64,000 nucleotides of DNA from Enteroscipio rubneri (GTDB lineage Bacteria > Actinomycetota > Coriobacteriia > Coriobacteriales > Eggerthellaceae): the NCBI RefSeq assembly GCF_002899715.1, contig NZ_PPEK01000001.1, positions 434,001 to 498,000 of the forward strand, in the 5' to 3' direction. Of the stretch, positions 9,461-17,571 are shown one piece after another (the stretch's first letter is position 1; every line of letters begins with the position of its first letter). The position numbers and the translations under genes were made by a program. The notes under the pieces are model-generated. The model worked only from the letters and a program-made list of their open reading frames with translations, ran no database searches and was not told the origin of the DNA.

Positions 9461-9489
9461 ATTGCATATGACACGTTGTCATATGCAAT
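9461..9489. promoter_or_regulatory. Perfect inverted repeat (13-bp arms, 3-bp centre), probable GntR/YtrA operator
   Basis: The left arm at 9461-9473 (ATTGCATATGACA) is the exact reverse complement of 9477-9489, with CGT between. It lies in the divergent region between the YczE gene (start 9180) and the NrfD-like gene (start 9569), 80 bases upstream of the latter. The third gene-scale neighbour encodes a YtrA-type GntR repressor, a family that commonly binds symmetric operators at its own operon's promoter. Binding by that repressor is inferred. Nothing else recognisable lies in 9181-9568. Confidence 0.7.
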
Positions 9490-9568
9490 GGCCGCGTTTT
9501 GTGGGATACTGACGGGAACGGTGCACGGCGTCTGGGGCGTAACGGCTGCGCGGCGAGGGGGAGAGGGC

Positions 9569-10522
9569 ATGTTCGGCGAGCTGGTGGTGGGATATCTGTT
9601 CCTCGGCGGCGTAGGAGCCGGCGCCTTGGCGATGTCCTCGCTGTTCGATCTCGCCTGGGTGCGCACGCCCTTCGGCGCGTCGGCGCGCGCCTCGGTGGAC
9701 GAAGCCTTGCCGGCGGAGCGCACGATCTCGTTCGGCCTGCTGGCAGGTCTGGCCGCGCTCGTGCTGGGCGCGCTGTTCCTGCTGTTCGACCTGGGGCGCA
9801 TCGACCGGGTGGAGGCGCTGTTCCTGCGTCCGTCGGCAACGTATCTGACGGTCGGTTCCTATGCACTGGCGGCTTTGGCGCTTCTCGGGGCGTTCTTGGC
9901 GGCGGTGCGTTTCGCGTATCTGCCGAGCATCGCGCGCTCTGTTGTGCGCGCCGTCGAAGCGTTGACGGTGCTGGCGGGCATCGTGGTCATGCTGTACACG
10001 GGCCTGCTGCTGCAGGATGCGGCCGGGGTGGCGTTCTGGCATTCGCCCCTCGTCCCGGTGCTGTTCGCGCTGTCGTCGCTCTCGTGCGGTGCGGCCGTCC
10101 TGCTGATCACCGCATTCTTCGCGGAGCCGGACGAGCGGGTGGATCGCATGGCGCGCATGCTCGCGCGGATCGACGCGGCCGTCATCGTGCTGGAGGTCGC
10201 CGCCGCAGCGCTCTTCGCGGGCCTGGCGCTTGCGAGCGCGCATCCTGCCGAGTCGGCTTCGGCCATGCGCCTGGCGTGCGGCGATCTGGCGGCTTGGTGG
10301 TGGGGCGGGTTCGTGCTGTGCGGGCTGGTCATTCCGCTTGCGGTGGAGGCGGCCCTCTTCCTGCGCCGTCGCGACGCGCAGGTTGTGCGGGCCGCGCTCG
10401 CCGTGGCGGCGGCGCTCGTGCTGGTAGGCGGGTTCAGCATGCGCAGCGCCGTCGTGGAGACGGGCATGCACCGCGACCTTGCGCTTGAAGAGCCGAACGC
10501 GCAGGCGTTCCGATTGGACTAG
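9569..10522 (+). CDS. NrfD/PsrC-family integral membrane protein, unaccompanied by Fe-S or Mo subunits
   Basis: A 317-residue, very hydrophobic protein with about eight transmembrane helices. The opening ELVVGYLFLGGVGAGALAMS is characteristic of NrfD-like quinol-interacting subunits. In known complexes such proteins pass electrons between menaquinol and an iron-sulfur partner. Here no ferredoxin or molybdenum subunit is adjacent; the gene is followed after 13 bases by a GntR regulator and a band-7 protein. The start ATG at 9569 is behind GAGGGGGAGAGGG; frames further upstream add non-homologous residues. Its partner may be encoded elsewhere, or the protein may act alone. Confidence 0.78.
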   Translation: MFGELVVGYLFLGGVGAGALAMSSLFDLAWVRTPFGASARASVDEALPAERTISFGLLAGLAALVLGALFLLFDLGRIDRVEALFLRPSATYLTVGSYALAALALLGAFLAAVRFAYLPSIARSVVRAVEALTVLAGIVVMLYTGLLLQDAAGVAFWHSPLVPVLFALSSLSCGAAVLLITAFFAEPDERVDRMARMLARIDAAVIVLEVAAAALFAGLALASAHPAESASAMRLACGDLAAWWWGGFVLCGLVIPLAVEAALFLRRRDAQVVRAALAVAAALVLVGGFSMRSAVVETGMHRDLALEEPNAQAFRLD

Positions 10523-10535
10523 AGAGAGCGGACAC

Positions 10536-10967
10536 GTGGCCTTATTCGAGATCAACGAGAAGAGCAGCATCCCCATCTGGCTGCAGCTGAAGAACCGGTT
10601 CATCTACCTCATCACCTCGGGGTACTACAAGCCGGGCGATCAGCTGCCCACGGTGCGCGGCCTGGCCGCCGACGTCGAGGTGAACTACAACACGGTGAGC
10701 AAGGTGTACATGAGCCTGGAGCAGGACGGCTACGTCCAATCGAAGCGGCGCCAGGGCGCGTTCGTGCTGGACGTGAGCGGCAAGCCCGGCGTGAGCATAG
10801 CGACCACGGCCGAGATCGTGACGCAGGAGTACCTCAAGCGCTGCTTCGAACTAGGCATGTCGCTTGAGAATATCGAAGAGCAGTTCGCCGCCAGCATACA
10901 AGCCGAGCGGCGCAAGCGGGACGGGGGCGGCCGAGACGCCGCTTCGAGGACGGAGGAGGAGCGATGA
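10536..10967 (+). CDS. GntR-family (YtrA subfamily) transcriptional regulator
   Basis: A 143-residue regulator. Residues about 10-75 give the winged helix typical of YtrA proteins (IPIWLQLKNRFIYLITSGYY, then PGDQLPTVRGLAADVEVNYN and TVSKVYMSLEQDGYV). The short C-terminal tail of about 60 residues, without a large effector domain, is diagnostic of the YtrA subfamily. The start is GTG at 10536. The stop overlaps the next gene's start (ATGA). Members usually repress the operon they sit in, and the 9461-9489 inverted repeat is the obvious candidate operator. Confidence 0.88.
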   Translation: MALFEINEKSSIPIWLQLKNRFIYLITSGYYKPGDQLPTVRGLAADVEVNYNTVSKVYMSLEQDGYVQSKRRQGAFVLDVSGKPGVSIATTAEIVTQEYLKRCFELGMSLENIEEQFAASIQAERRKRDGGGRDAASRTEEER

Positions 10968-11968
10968 AGCGCCAGAAGAACGGAAGCGCCGGGGCGTCGG
11001 AGGCGGGATACGCGGCAGCGGGCGCGGCGGCGCCCTTCGGCGAAGGACGGACGGCGTCGTTTCCGGCCAACGCCCGGTTTGACACCGGCCGGCGCCGGGC
11101 ATCGCGCAACGGGGCCGTGGTGTTCGCTGTCGTGGTGTTCGCGATCGCGTTCGCCCTCGTGCTGGCGGCGGTGCAGCTGGCCTTCGGCGGCATCGGGCTG
11201 GCGGCGCTCCTCGCGGCGGCCCTCGTGGGGTGGCTGGCGTCGTCCTCGGTGCACGTGGTGCTCGAATGGGAGAAGGCCGTTGTGCTGCGCTTCGGCAAGT
11301 TCAATCGTGTGGCAGGGCCGGGCATCGTGTTCACTTGGCCGATCGTCGAGTTCTACACGCTACGCATCGACCAGCGCGTGGCAACCACGTACTTTGGGGC
11401 CGAAGAGACACTCACGAGCGACCTCGTGCCCATCAATGTGGACGCCGTGTTATTCTGGATGGTATGGAACGCGAAGAACGCCGCCGTGGAGGTGGAGGAC
11501 TACGCGTCGGCCGTGGCGTGGATCGCACAGACGACCATGCGCAAGGCCATCGGCCGAGCGACGGCGGTGGAGGTGGCCACGCGCCGCGATCAGCTCGACG
11601 AGGAGCTGGAGGCGGCCATCGAGGAGAAGCTGAACCCTTGGGGCATCACGATTATCGATGTTGAGATCCGCGACATCGTCATCCCGAAGGAGCTGCAGGA
11701 GGCCATGGCGCAAGAGGCCGTTGCCGAGCGGAAGAAGAACGCCCGCATGGTGCTGGCCGAGGCCGAGAAGGACATCTCCGAGATGCTCATGGATGCCGCG
11801 CAGGTGTACGCCGGCGATGCGGACGCCATGAAGCTGCGCACCATGCACTTGGCCTACGAGAGCGTGGAACAGTCGGGCGGCACGCTCGTGGTGCCGAGCG
11901 CCTTCAGCGAGGGCTTCGTGCCCGAGACGGGAGCGGGGGAACAAGCAAGCGCGCACGGCGCGAAGTAG
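10964..11968 (+). CDS. SPFH/band-7 domain membrane protein (slipin/stomatin-like)
   Basis: A 334-residue protein. An Ala/Gly-rich cytosolic N-terminus of about 45 residues precedes two adjacent hydrophobic segments (about 48-90). The SPFH domain follows, with landmarks VVLEWEKAVVLRFGKFNRVA, PGIVFTWPIVEFYTLRIDQR, and the coiled helix QEAMAQEAVAERKKNARMVL AEAE. Stomatin-like proteins form large membrane-associated rings that organise membrane microdomains or regulate proteases. Usually a NfeD protease partner is adjacent; none is visible here. It is translationally coupled to the GntR gene. A role in organising the NrfD-like protein of the same operon is possible but unproven. Confidence 0.85.
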   Translation: MKRQKNGSAGASEAGYAAAGAAAPFGEGRTASFPANARFDTGRRRASRNGAVVFAVVVFAIAFALVLAAVQLAFGGIGLAALLAAALVGWLASSSVHVVLEWEKAVVLRFGKFNRVAGPGIVFTWPIVEFYTLRIDQRVATTYFGAEETLTSDLVPINVDAVLFWMVWNAKNAAVEVEDYASAVAWIAQTTMRKAIGRATAVEVATRRDQLDEELEAAIEEKLNPWGITIIDVEIRDIVIPKELQEAMAQEAVAERKKNARMVLAEAEKDISEMLMDAAQVYAGDADAMKLRTMHLAYESVEQSGGTLVVPSAFSEGFVPETGAGEQASAHGAK

Positions 11969-11998
11969 CGCTGCCCTGCCTGCTATTATTGTAACTGA

Positions 11999-12343
11999 TC
12001 ACATCCCGTGCGCTCGTTTGCGACGCGCCGCTTCGCGGTACACTTCATCGTCGGTTCGCATCCCGATGACGATAACCAGCATCACGCCGTCGCGCTCTTC
12101 GAGCTTGTAGACGATGCGCACGCCGTCGCGCTTGAGCTTCACCTTGAACAGGCCGGTGAGATTGGTTCCTCCGCTGTTGCCGAGGGGCTTGCCGTAGCCG
12201 GGTTCGCTTCCGCTTGACGGGCGCGGGTTGGCTGCGATCTTGTCCAACGCCTTCAGGACGCGAAGACGCACCGATCCGTCGAGGCGGCAAAGGTCGCGAT
12301 GCCCTTCCCGACGTGGAGCTCGAAACCAAAAATTGTAGTCCAT
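11999..12343 (-). CDS. RelE/ParE-family toxin-like protein without a visible antitoxin
   Basis: A 114-residue protein with the RelE/HigB-like layout: a basic N-terminal part RDLCRLDGSVRLRVLKALDK, a central GLFKVKLKRDGVRIVYKLEE, and a final MLVIVIGMRTDDEVYREAAR. This family cleaves mRNA on the ribosome. The start ATG at 12343 gives an N-terminus of normal length, although no Shine-Dalgarno is seen. The open frame continues upstream (TTG at 12406 and beyond) through a segment duplicated near 21.5 kb. No antitoxin gene is found on either side, so it may be an orphan or a relic. Confidence 0.7.
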   Translation of the reverse strand: MDYNFWFRAPRREGHRDLCRLDGSVRLRVLKALDKIAANPRPSSGSEPGYGKPLGNSGGTNLTGLFKVKLKRDGVRIVYKLEERDGVMLVIVIGMRTDDEVYREAARRKRAHGM

Positions 12344-12380
12344 TGTATTTTTCGGCACGTACGGGGGCTTGTTCACGAGG

Positions 12381-12433
12381 AACTTCGGATTCGAAGGAGG
12401 AATCAAGAGCGTGCCGCTGTATGCGGCGTTCTG
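12381..12433. repeat. 53-bp segment duplicated at 21495-21547
   Basis: This stretch matches 21495-21547 at 47 of 53 positions without gaps. Read on the plus strand both copies give GGIKSVPLYAAFC just before a stop. Read on the minus strand they give NAAYSGTLL and PPS, a frame that here runs into the toxin gene. It may be the end of a shared ancestral gene or a recombination scar. In the other copy it sits exactly where a nicotinamidase-like gene is cut off. Confidence 0.7.
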
Positions 12434-12531
12434 TCTCCGGCGATAATCGCTTCTGTCTTACGTGAATGCTTGCGATAAAGAAATAGAATCCCCAGTTTAA
12501 CCAATATTATCTCCAAAATAGAATAATCTCT

Positions 12532-12594
12532 TGTCATACTCTGTCATAGTTCTTACTTGATAATCATAGTGACGTATGGCAGACTATGACAGAG
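12532..12594. promoter_or_regulatory. Repeated TGTCATA motif and 12-bp inverted repeat upstream of the molybdenum operon
   Basis: TGTCATAC (12532-12539) and TGTCATAG (12542-12549) are a direct pair with 10-base spacing. The second lies within CTCTGTCATAGT (12539-12550), whose exact reverse complement is at 12583-12594. The set lies 150-210 bases before the Mo subunit start in an AT-rich island, where a regulated promoter would be expected. No LuxR- or other regulator gene is adjacent, so the binding protein is unknown. The rest of 12434-12742 shows no gene; the open frame at 12576-12794 is accidental. Confidence 0.65.
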
Positions 12595-12742
12595 AAGGGA
12601 ATCGGCCGATTTCTGACATAAGGGGGAATCCCGACCAAGCGGCGCTCTGCGCCGCGCTGTCGACGGGAAAGGCCGCTTGCGGAACCGTCGCCTTCGCTCG
12701 GATTGCCCAAGGCATTCTTGTATCGGGAATGAAGGAGGAGAC

Positions 12743-15265
12743 ATGTCGGAAACCAAGAGCCCGCGCACGGGGCTCACGCGCAGAGGCTTCCTGAAAACGA
12801 CCGGCGCGCTCGCGGGCGCAGCGGCGGTTGCGGGCACGACGCCAACGCTCACTGCGCTGGCTGAAACGCCCGATGCCGACGCAGCCGAGGAGCAGGTGTT
12901 CTACAGCACGTGCGGAGGCAACTGCGGCGGTCCAACCTGCCGCATGAAAGGCATCGTGCGCGAGGGAAAGCTCGTACAGGTCAAGCCTGCGGACATCGAC
13001 CCTGAACATCCAACGTTCAGAACCGGCTGCGTCAAGGGCCAGACGAATCCGCAGCGCCTCTACAGCCCGAAGCGCAATCTCTACCCTTTGAAGCGTGTTG
13101 GAGAGCGCGGCGCAGGCCAGTGGGAACGTATCTCGTGGGACGAAGCCATAACCACCATCGCCGATGCCATGAAATCATCCCAGGAGCAATATGGGGATTC
13201 TTCGGTTGCGTTTTGGCACAGTTATGTCGGCGGGAGCAGCGTCCTGAATTTTGCAACCTCGAGCTGCACTCCCGAGGGTACGCGCACCGGTTCGTCCGTC
13301 TCGCTCGAGCGGTTCATCCAGAAAACGGGAGCAACGGTAATGACCCCCGCAGCTGATAAGACGTTGCAATGGGCGTTGGCTTCCATTCCCGGGCTGGCCA
13401 AATTCGCGCCACAGAGCGAACTTGTGAAAGCGCAGACGATCATGATTTGGGGTTCCAATCCTACCGGTGCATCTCGCTCCCATCAGAATTTTCTTCGCAA
13501 GGCGAAGGAGAACGGATCCAAGATCGTAACTATCGATCCTTTGGTCAGGTTGAATGCGGTGCAATCGGATCTCTACCTGCCGGTGCGTCCGGCGACTGAC
13601 GGCTTCTTGGCGTTGGCCATGTGCAACTGGATTGTCGACCACGAGCTGGTGGACTGGGAATTTCTTCGGGATAGCACCGTCGCCCCGATTCTGCGCAAAG
13701 AGGACGGGACGTACTTGCGGCTATCGGATCTGGGCATGGCCCCCGAAGAGGGCCCTGTCGATCCTAAGACGGGCAAGTCGACGACCCTTGACACCGAGGT
13801 GGTGTACGACGAGGAGAATATGACGTTTGGCTCCATCAACAAGGTTGCGCACCCTGCCGTGCTTGGCTCCTATGAAGCGAACGGCCTCAAAGTGCGCACG
13901 GTGCTCGATTACGTGCTCGAGAATATCAAGGAGTACACAGTCGAGAAGGCCGCCGAGGTGTGCGACGTCCCGGCGTGGAAGATCGAGGAGGTCGCGCGCC
14001 TGTATGCAACCGAAAAACCCGCAACCATCGATATGTGGGAAGGCCTCGACCACCGGCATAACTCGCGCCACAACTACAAAGACCTTATGCTCCTTGCCTG
14101 CCTGACCGGAAACTACGATAAGCCTGGTTCGTTCATCGTGTGCCAGCATCTCCTCGAAGGCGAGGATGGCGGAGATGCCATAGGCGGAACAACCGACACA
14201 AGCAAGCTCATCCAAGTTGATGGTGCTAAGAAGTCCCTGCATATGACAGGCATGTATCTTCATGAGGTGATGGAAAAGGGAAAACTGGGTTCGACGGAGC
14301 TTCTTCTCAAAGTGGTGTATTGCTTCCAGGCGAATCCACTGGCTGCCGACTGTGGGCCGCGCGAGCTCAAGGCGGCCATCGATAAGCTCGATCTCTTCGT
14401 CGTGGCCGATCCTTATATGTCGGACACGGCGCGTTGGGCCGATATCGTGCTGCCCATCGCTATGATGTGGGAGAAGGAAGACGCTACCGGTGGTTTCACC
14501 CTGCTCGAGAAAGGCGTCGAACCGCCGGGAGAATGCAAGGCCGACATGGACGTGTTCCGTATGCTCGCCGACAAGATGGGCTTTCCCGACCTATACGACA
14601 AGACCGATGAGGAGTACCTGCGCGAAGCGCTCGATACCCCCTTCAACAAGGCAAACGGCTTCACCTACGACGACTACAAGGAAAAGGGCTTTATCGTCAA
14701 GTTCGCCGACCAGATGGAAGCGGCGGCATCGAATGCCGCGGCGGCTGCGACCCCGAAGATCCGCAACTCGTTCTATATCGAGAACCCGCGGTCGGTCGAC
14801 TTGAACGAGCCTGAGGTCGATCGCGAGATCGAAAGCCGGCCATACTGGGAGGAGCCGCTCGAGACGAGCGTAAACAATCCGGCATTTCAGAAATATCCGC
14901 TATTTGCCTTTAGCATCCACGAGATATACCACGCACAATCCATCCTTCTCGAGGTTCCCTGGCTTGATGAGCTGCGGCCTGAGCCCAAGATCGAGATTCA
15001 CGAAGATGCAGCAGCTGCACGTGGCATCAAGCAAGGCGATTTGATCAAGGCGTATAACGATCGCGGCTTCGTGGTGTGCAAGGCGGTCGTCACCAAGGGC
15101 ATACGACCCGACTGCATTCTTCTTCCGCACGGTTGGCAGACTGACGACTTCGTAGCCGGGCATCTAACGGATCTCACGCGCATCGACATGGACGGGTTTT
15201 CGGGGAACAGCTGTTACAACGAGATCCTTTGCGAAGTCGAGTTGTACGACGGAGGTGCTGAATAA
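12743..15265 (+). CDS. Tat-exported molybdopterin oxidoreductase, DMSO-reductase family catalytic subunit
   Basis: An 840-residue protein with a twin-arginine signal (TRRGFLKTTGALAGAAA, about residues 10-30), so it folds in the cytosol and acts outside the membrane. Near the mature N-terminus Cys57, Cys61, Cys66 and Cys96 bind a 4Fe-4S cluster. The remainder has the domains of the DMSO-reductase family: IMIWGSNPTGAS and FVVADPYMSDTARWADIVLP in the bis-MGD core, and a C-terminal dinucleotide-binding domain with IEIHEDAAAARGIKQGDLIK. The molybdenum ligand and substrate could not be assigned. The stop overlaps the ferredoxin start (TAATG). Context makes it a membrane-bound reductase or dehydrogenase with DmsB- and NrfD-like partners. 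In Eggerthella such enzymes reduce or dehydroxylate host and dietary compounds. Confidence 0.92.
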   Translation: MSETKSPRTGLTRRGFLKTTGALAGAAAVAGTTPTLTALAETPDADAAEEQVFYSTCGGNCGGPTCRMKGIVREGKLVQVKPADIDPEHPTFRTGCVKGQTNPQRLYSPKRNLYPLKRVGERGAGQWERISWDEAITTIADAMKSSQEQYGDSSVAFWHSYVGGSSVLNFATSSCTPEGTRTGSSVSLERFIQKTGATVMTPAADKTLQWALASIPGLAKFAPQSELVKAQTIMIWGSNPTGASRSHQNFLRKAKENGSKIVTIDPLVRLNAVQSDLYLPVRPATDGFLALAMCNWIVDHELVDWEFLRDSTVAPILRKEDGTYLRLSDLGMAPEEGPVDPKTGKSTTLDTEVVYDEENMTFGSINKVAHPAVLGSYEANGLKVRTVLDYVLENIKEYTVEKAAEVCDVPAWKIEEVARLYATEKPATIDMWEGLDHRHNSRHNYKDLMLLACLTGNYDKPGSFIVCQHLLEGEDGGDAIGGTTDTSKLIQVDGAKKSLHMTGMYLHEVMEKGKLGSTELLLKVVYCFQANPLAADCGPRELKAAIDKLDLFVVADPYMSDTARWADIVLPIAMMWEKEDATGGFTLLEKGVEPPGECKADMDVFRMLADKMGFPDLYDKTDEEYLREALDTPFNKANGFTYDDYKEKGFIVKFADQMEAAASNAAAAATPKIRNSFYIENPRSVDLNEPEVDREIESRPYWEEPLETSVNNPAFQKYPLFAFSIHEIYHAQSILLEVPWLDELRPEPKIEIHEDAAAARGIKQGDLIKAYNDRGFVVCKAVVTKGIRPDCILLPHGWQTDDFVAGHLTDLTRIDMDGFSGNSCYNEILCEVELYDGGAE

Positions 15266-15891
15266 TGACGCGGTATGGATTCGTCATCGACACGACGCGC
15301 TGCGTGGGATGCAACTTCTGCTCGATGGCATGCAAGGTGGAGAACAATCTTCCCGAGGATGTTTGGTGGAGCCGTGCCTACACCGACGGCGGCGAGGTGG
15401 AGCAGACGCCCTCGGGCGAATGGCCCGACAATCTGCATATGGCGTTCATGACCGTGGGCTGTCAGCACTGCGACAACCCGGCCTGTGTGAAGGCGTGCCC
15501 GGTGGGAGCCACGTACAAAGACGCCGACACGGGCATCGTGCGCCAGGACTTCGACAAGTGCATCGGGTGCCGCATGTGCATGGCGGCCTGCCCCTACTCG
15601 GGCGTGCGCACGTTCAACTGGGAGGAGCCGAAGTACTTCCTCGACTTCCCGGTGGGCAGCGCCGATGCGCCGAAGCACCAGAAGGGCGTGGTGGAGAAGT
15701 GCACCATGTGCTGGCACCGCATCGCCAAGGGCGAGCGGCCTGCCTGCGCCGACGTGTGCCGGACGCTGGCGCGGCATTGGGGCGACTTCGACGACCCCGA
15801 TTCCGAGGTGTCCAAGCTCATCCGCGACCGCCCGTACAAGCAGCTGCTGGCCGACGAGGGCACCGGCCCCTGCGTGTACTACCTCGTCTAG
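15265..15891 (+). CDS. Four-cluster ferredoxin-type electron transfer subunit (DmsB/NrfC-like)
   Basis: A 208-residue protein with four cysteine groups: CVGCNFCSMAC, CQHCDNPACVKACP, CIGCRMCMAACP, and CTMCWHR with the later CADVC. Together these can bind four 4Fe-4S clusters, the number expected in DmsB-type subunits. It passes electrons between the molybdenum subunit and the NrfD membrane subunit. There is no signal peptide, so it is likely exported with the Tat-signal-bearing catalytic subunit. The ATG overlaps the stop of that gene. The NrfD gene follows 18 bases downstream with GAAGAAGGAG in the gap. Confidence 0.93.
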   Translation: MTRYGFVIDTTRCVGCNFCSMACKVENNLPEDVWWSRAYTDGGEVEQTPSGEWPDNLHMAFMTVGCQHCDNPACVKACPVGATYKDADTGIVRQDFDKCIGCRMCMAACPYSGVRTFNWEEPKYFLDFPVGSADAPKHQKGVVEKCTMCWHRIAKGERPACADVCRTLARHWGDFDDPDSEVSKLIRDRPYKQLLADEGTGPCVYYLV

Positions 15892-15909
15892 GCGAAGAAG
15901 GAGAACATC

Positions 15910-17139
15910 ATGTCTGAAAACGTTACGGCGGCGAAGGCCGCCAAGGCTCCTGCTGCCACATTCGGGGGCAGAGGGCTCACGATAGGCATCGCGGCGGCTG
16001 CAGCGGTCACCATTGTCGGCCTCGTGCTGTGGGGCATGCAGCTGGCGGGCGGCTTCATGGACACCGCCATGCGGGACTTCGCCCCCTGGGGCATCAACAT
16101 CGCCCTGTTCATGTTCTTCGTGGGGCTCTCGGTAGGCAGCATGGTGGTGGCCGCTTCGCCTCGCGCGTTCGGCTTCGAGAGCTTCGGCGGCATCGCGAAG
16201 ATGGCCGCATGGGTTCCCATCTGCAGCACGGTGCTCGCCATCGGCTTCGTCGTGGTGGACCTCGGCCAGCCCCTGCGCCTGTGGGAGCTGTTCGCTTATT
16301 CCAACCTCAGCTCGCCGCTCATGTGGGACATCATCGTGCTCTCGGTGTACCTGATCCTGTCCGTCGTGTACCTGTGGACGCTGCTGCGTGCCGAGAAGCG
16401 GCAGGCCAGCGCGAAGGCGCTGCGCATCGTGTCGGCGGTCGTGCTTTTGTGGGCGCTCGTCGTGTGCGCGGTCGACGGCTGGATCTTCGGCCTCATGCCG
16501 AGCCGCGCCCTGTGGAACACGGCGCTGCTGGCGCCGTGGTTCGTGTCCTCGGCATTGGCGAGCGGCGCGGCCCTCGTGCTGGTGCTGGCCATCGCGCTGC
16601 GCCGCACGGGCTACGTGGATGTCCGCGAGGAGCATGTCGCGAGGCTGGCGAAGCTTCTGGGGGCGTTCGTGTGCGTGGACCTGTTCTTCTTCGCGTGCGA
16701 CCTTGTCACCGAAGGGTTCCCGGGGGGTTCCGGCGCGGGCATCGTCGGCATGCTGGTCGCGGGACAGCTGGCGCCGTTCTTCTGGATCCAGATCGTCGGC
16801 TGCGCGCTGGCCGCCGTGGTGTGCTTCGTGCCGAAGCTGCGCACGAGCCCGCTGCTCGTTGCAGCCGGCCTGCTGACGGTCGCGGGCGTGTTCTGCAAGC
16901 GCATGCAGCTGGTCGTGGGCGGCTTCCAGGTTCCCTCGCTCGACTATGCCACGTTCGTCACCCCCTTCACCGTGACGAGCGATTGGGGCGTCGGTCTGGC
17001 CGGCGCCTACGAGGGCATGGTCTACGCGCCCACGCTTCCCGAGGTCGGGCTCGCTCTCGGCGTGCTGTCGCTCGGCGTGCTCCTCGTGCTCGTGGGCCTG
17101 AAGTTCCTGCCGCTCTCGTCGGTTCAGGGCGCCAACTAG
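15910..17139 (+). CDS. NrfD-family quinol-interacting membrane subunit
   Basis: A 409-residue protein with about ten transmembrane helices. Landmarks are FAPWGINIALFMFFVGLSVG near residues 55-75 and VVVDLGQPLRLWELFAYSNL near 115-135, both typical of NrfD/PsrC proteins. It should anchor the ferredoxin subunit and exchange electrons with menaquinone. It lies third in the operon; 72 bases separate it from the small CX4CH protein. The shorter NrfD-like protein at 9569-10522 is a distant relative only. Confidence 0.9.
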   Translation: MSENVTAAKAAKAPAATFGGRGLTIGIAAAAAVTIVGLVLWGMQLAGGFMDTAMRDFAPWGINIALFMFFVGLSVGSMVVAASPRAFGFESFGGIAKMAAWVPICSTVLAIGFVVVDLGQPLRLWELFAYSNLSSPLMWDIIVLSVYLILSVVYLWTLLRAEKRQASAKALRIVSAVVLLWALVVCAVDGWIFGLMPSRALWNTALLAPWFVSSALASGAALVLVLAIALRRTGYVDVREEHVARLAKLLGAFVCVDLFFFACDLVTEGFPGGSGAGIVGMLVAGQLAPFFWIQIVGCALAAVVCFVPKLRTSPLLVAAGLLTVAGVFCKRMQLVVGGFQVPSLDYATFVTPFTVTSDWGVGLAGAYEGMVYAPTLPEVGLALGVLSLGVLLVLVGLKFLPLSSVQGAN

Positions 17140-17211
17140 CGCGCTTCCTCTTCGAAAGGGCGCCGATCCCTCCCTCCGGCGTCCTTTCCGAAGACTCGGC
17201 GAAGGAAGGCC

Positions 17212-17571
17212 ATGATGAAGAAAACCCTTGTGACGGTCCTCGCGTTCCTGGTCGTGGGCGCGTGCGTGCTCCTCGCGGGCGTCGTTGCCGATCCGTCGGC
17301 GGGCCTGCCGAAGCCCATCGAGGCCGGCTCCCCCTGTCCGGCGGCAGGCTGCGCTTCGGGGTCGTGCCACGGGTTCGACGACGTGCCCGAGCCGGACGGC
17401 GTCCATGAGATGACGTGTCCCGAGGCAGCGTGCGCGAGCGTGGAATGCCATGCCTGGGACACGCTGACCACGCGCTACTATCAGCCCTCAGAAGCCAGCA
17501 TGAACGTGTGGCTGCTTTTGCCCGTGGCGCTGGTGGTCGGCCTCGTGCTGCTTGTGAAGAAGGTGAAGTAG
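17212..17571 (+). CDS. Small bitopic protein with two CX4CH motifs, candidate c-type haem protein
   Basis: A 119-residue protein with a hydrophobic helix at each end (about 4-25 and 98-115) and an exposed middle. The middle carries two similar blocks: CPAAGCASGSCH and CPEAACASVECH. Each ends in CX4CH, a variant haem c attachment motif known from some tetrahaem cytochromes, and each has an additional Cys five residues before it. It lies between the NrfD gene and a DUF4405 b-type cytochrome gene, whose start follows its stop directly. It could pass electrons to or from that cytochrome, or bind metal. No close family is recognised. ATG at 17212 (or 17215) follows AAGGAAGG. Confidence 0.7.
   Translation: MMKKTLVTVLAFLVVGACVLLAGVVADPSAGLPKPIEAGSPCPAAGCASGSCHGFDDVPEPDGVHEMTCPEAACASVECHAWDTLTTRYYQPSEASMNVWLLLPVALVVGLVLLVKKVK

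Noticed and set aside
12576-12794. 72-codon plus-strand frame before the molybdenum subunit
   Set aside because: It overlaps the true start and the inverted-repeat regulatory region and has no protein-like features.
15214-17451. 745-codon minus-strand frame opposite the ferredoxin and NrfD genes
   Set aside because: Low-complexity His/Arg/Ala/Glu translation fully explained by the real genes on the plus strand.
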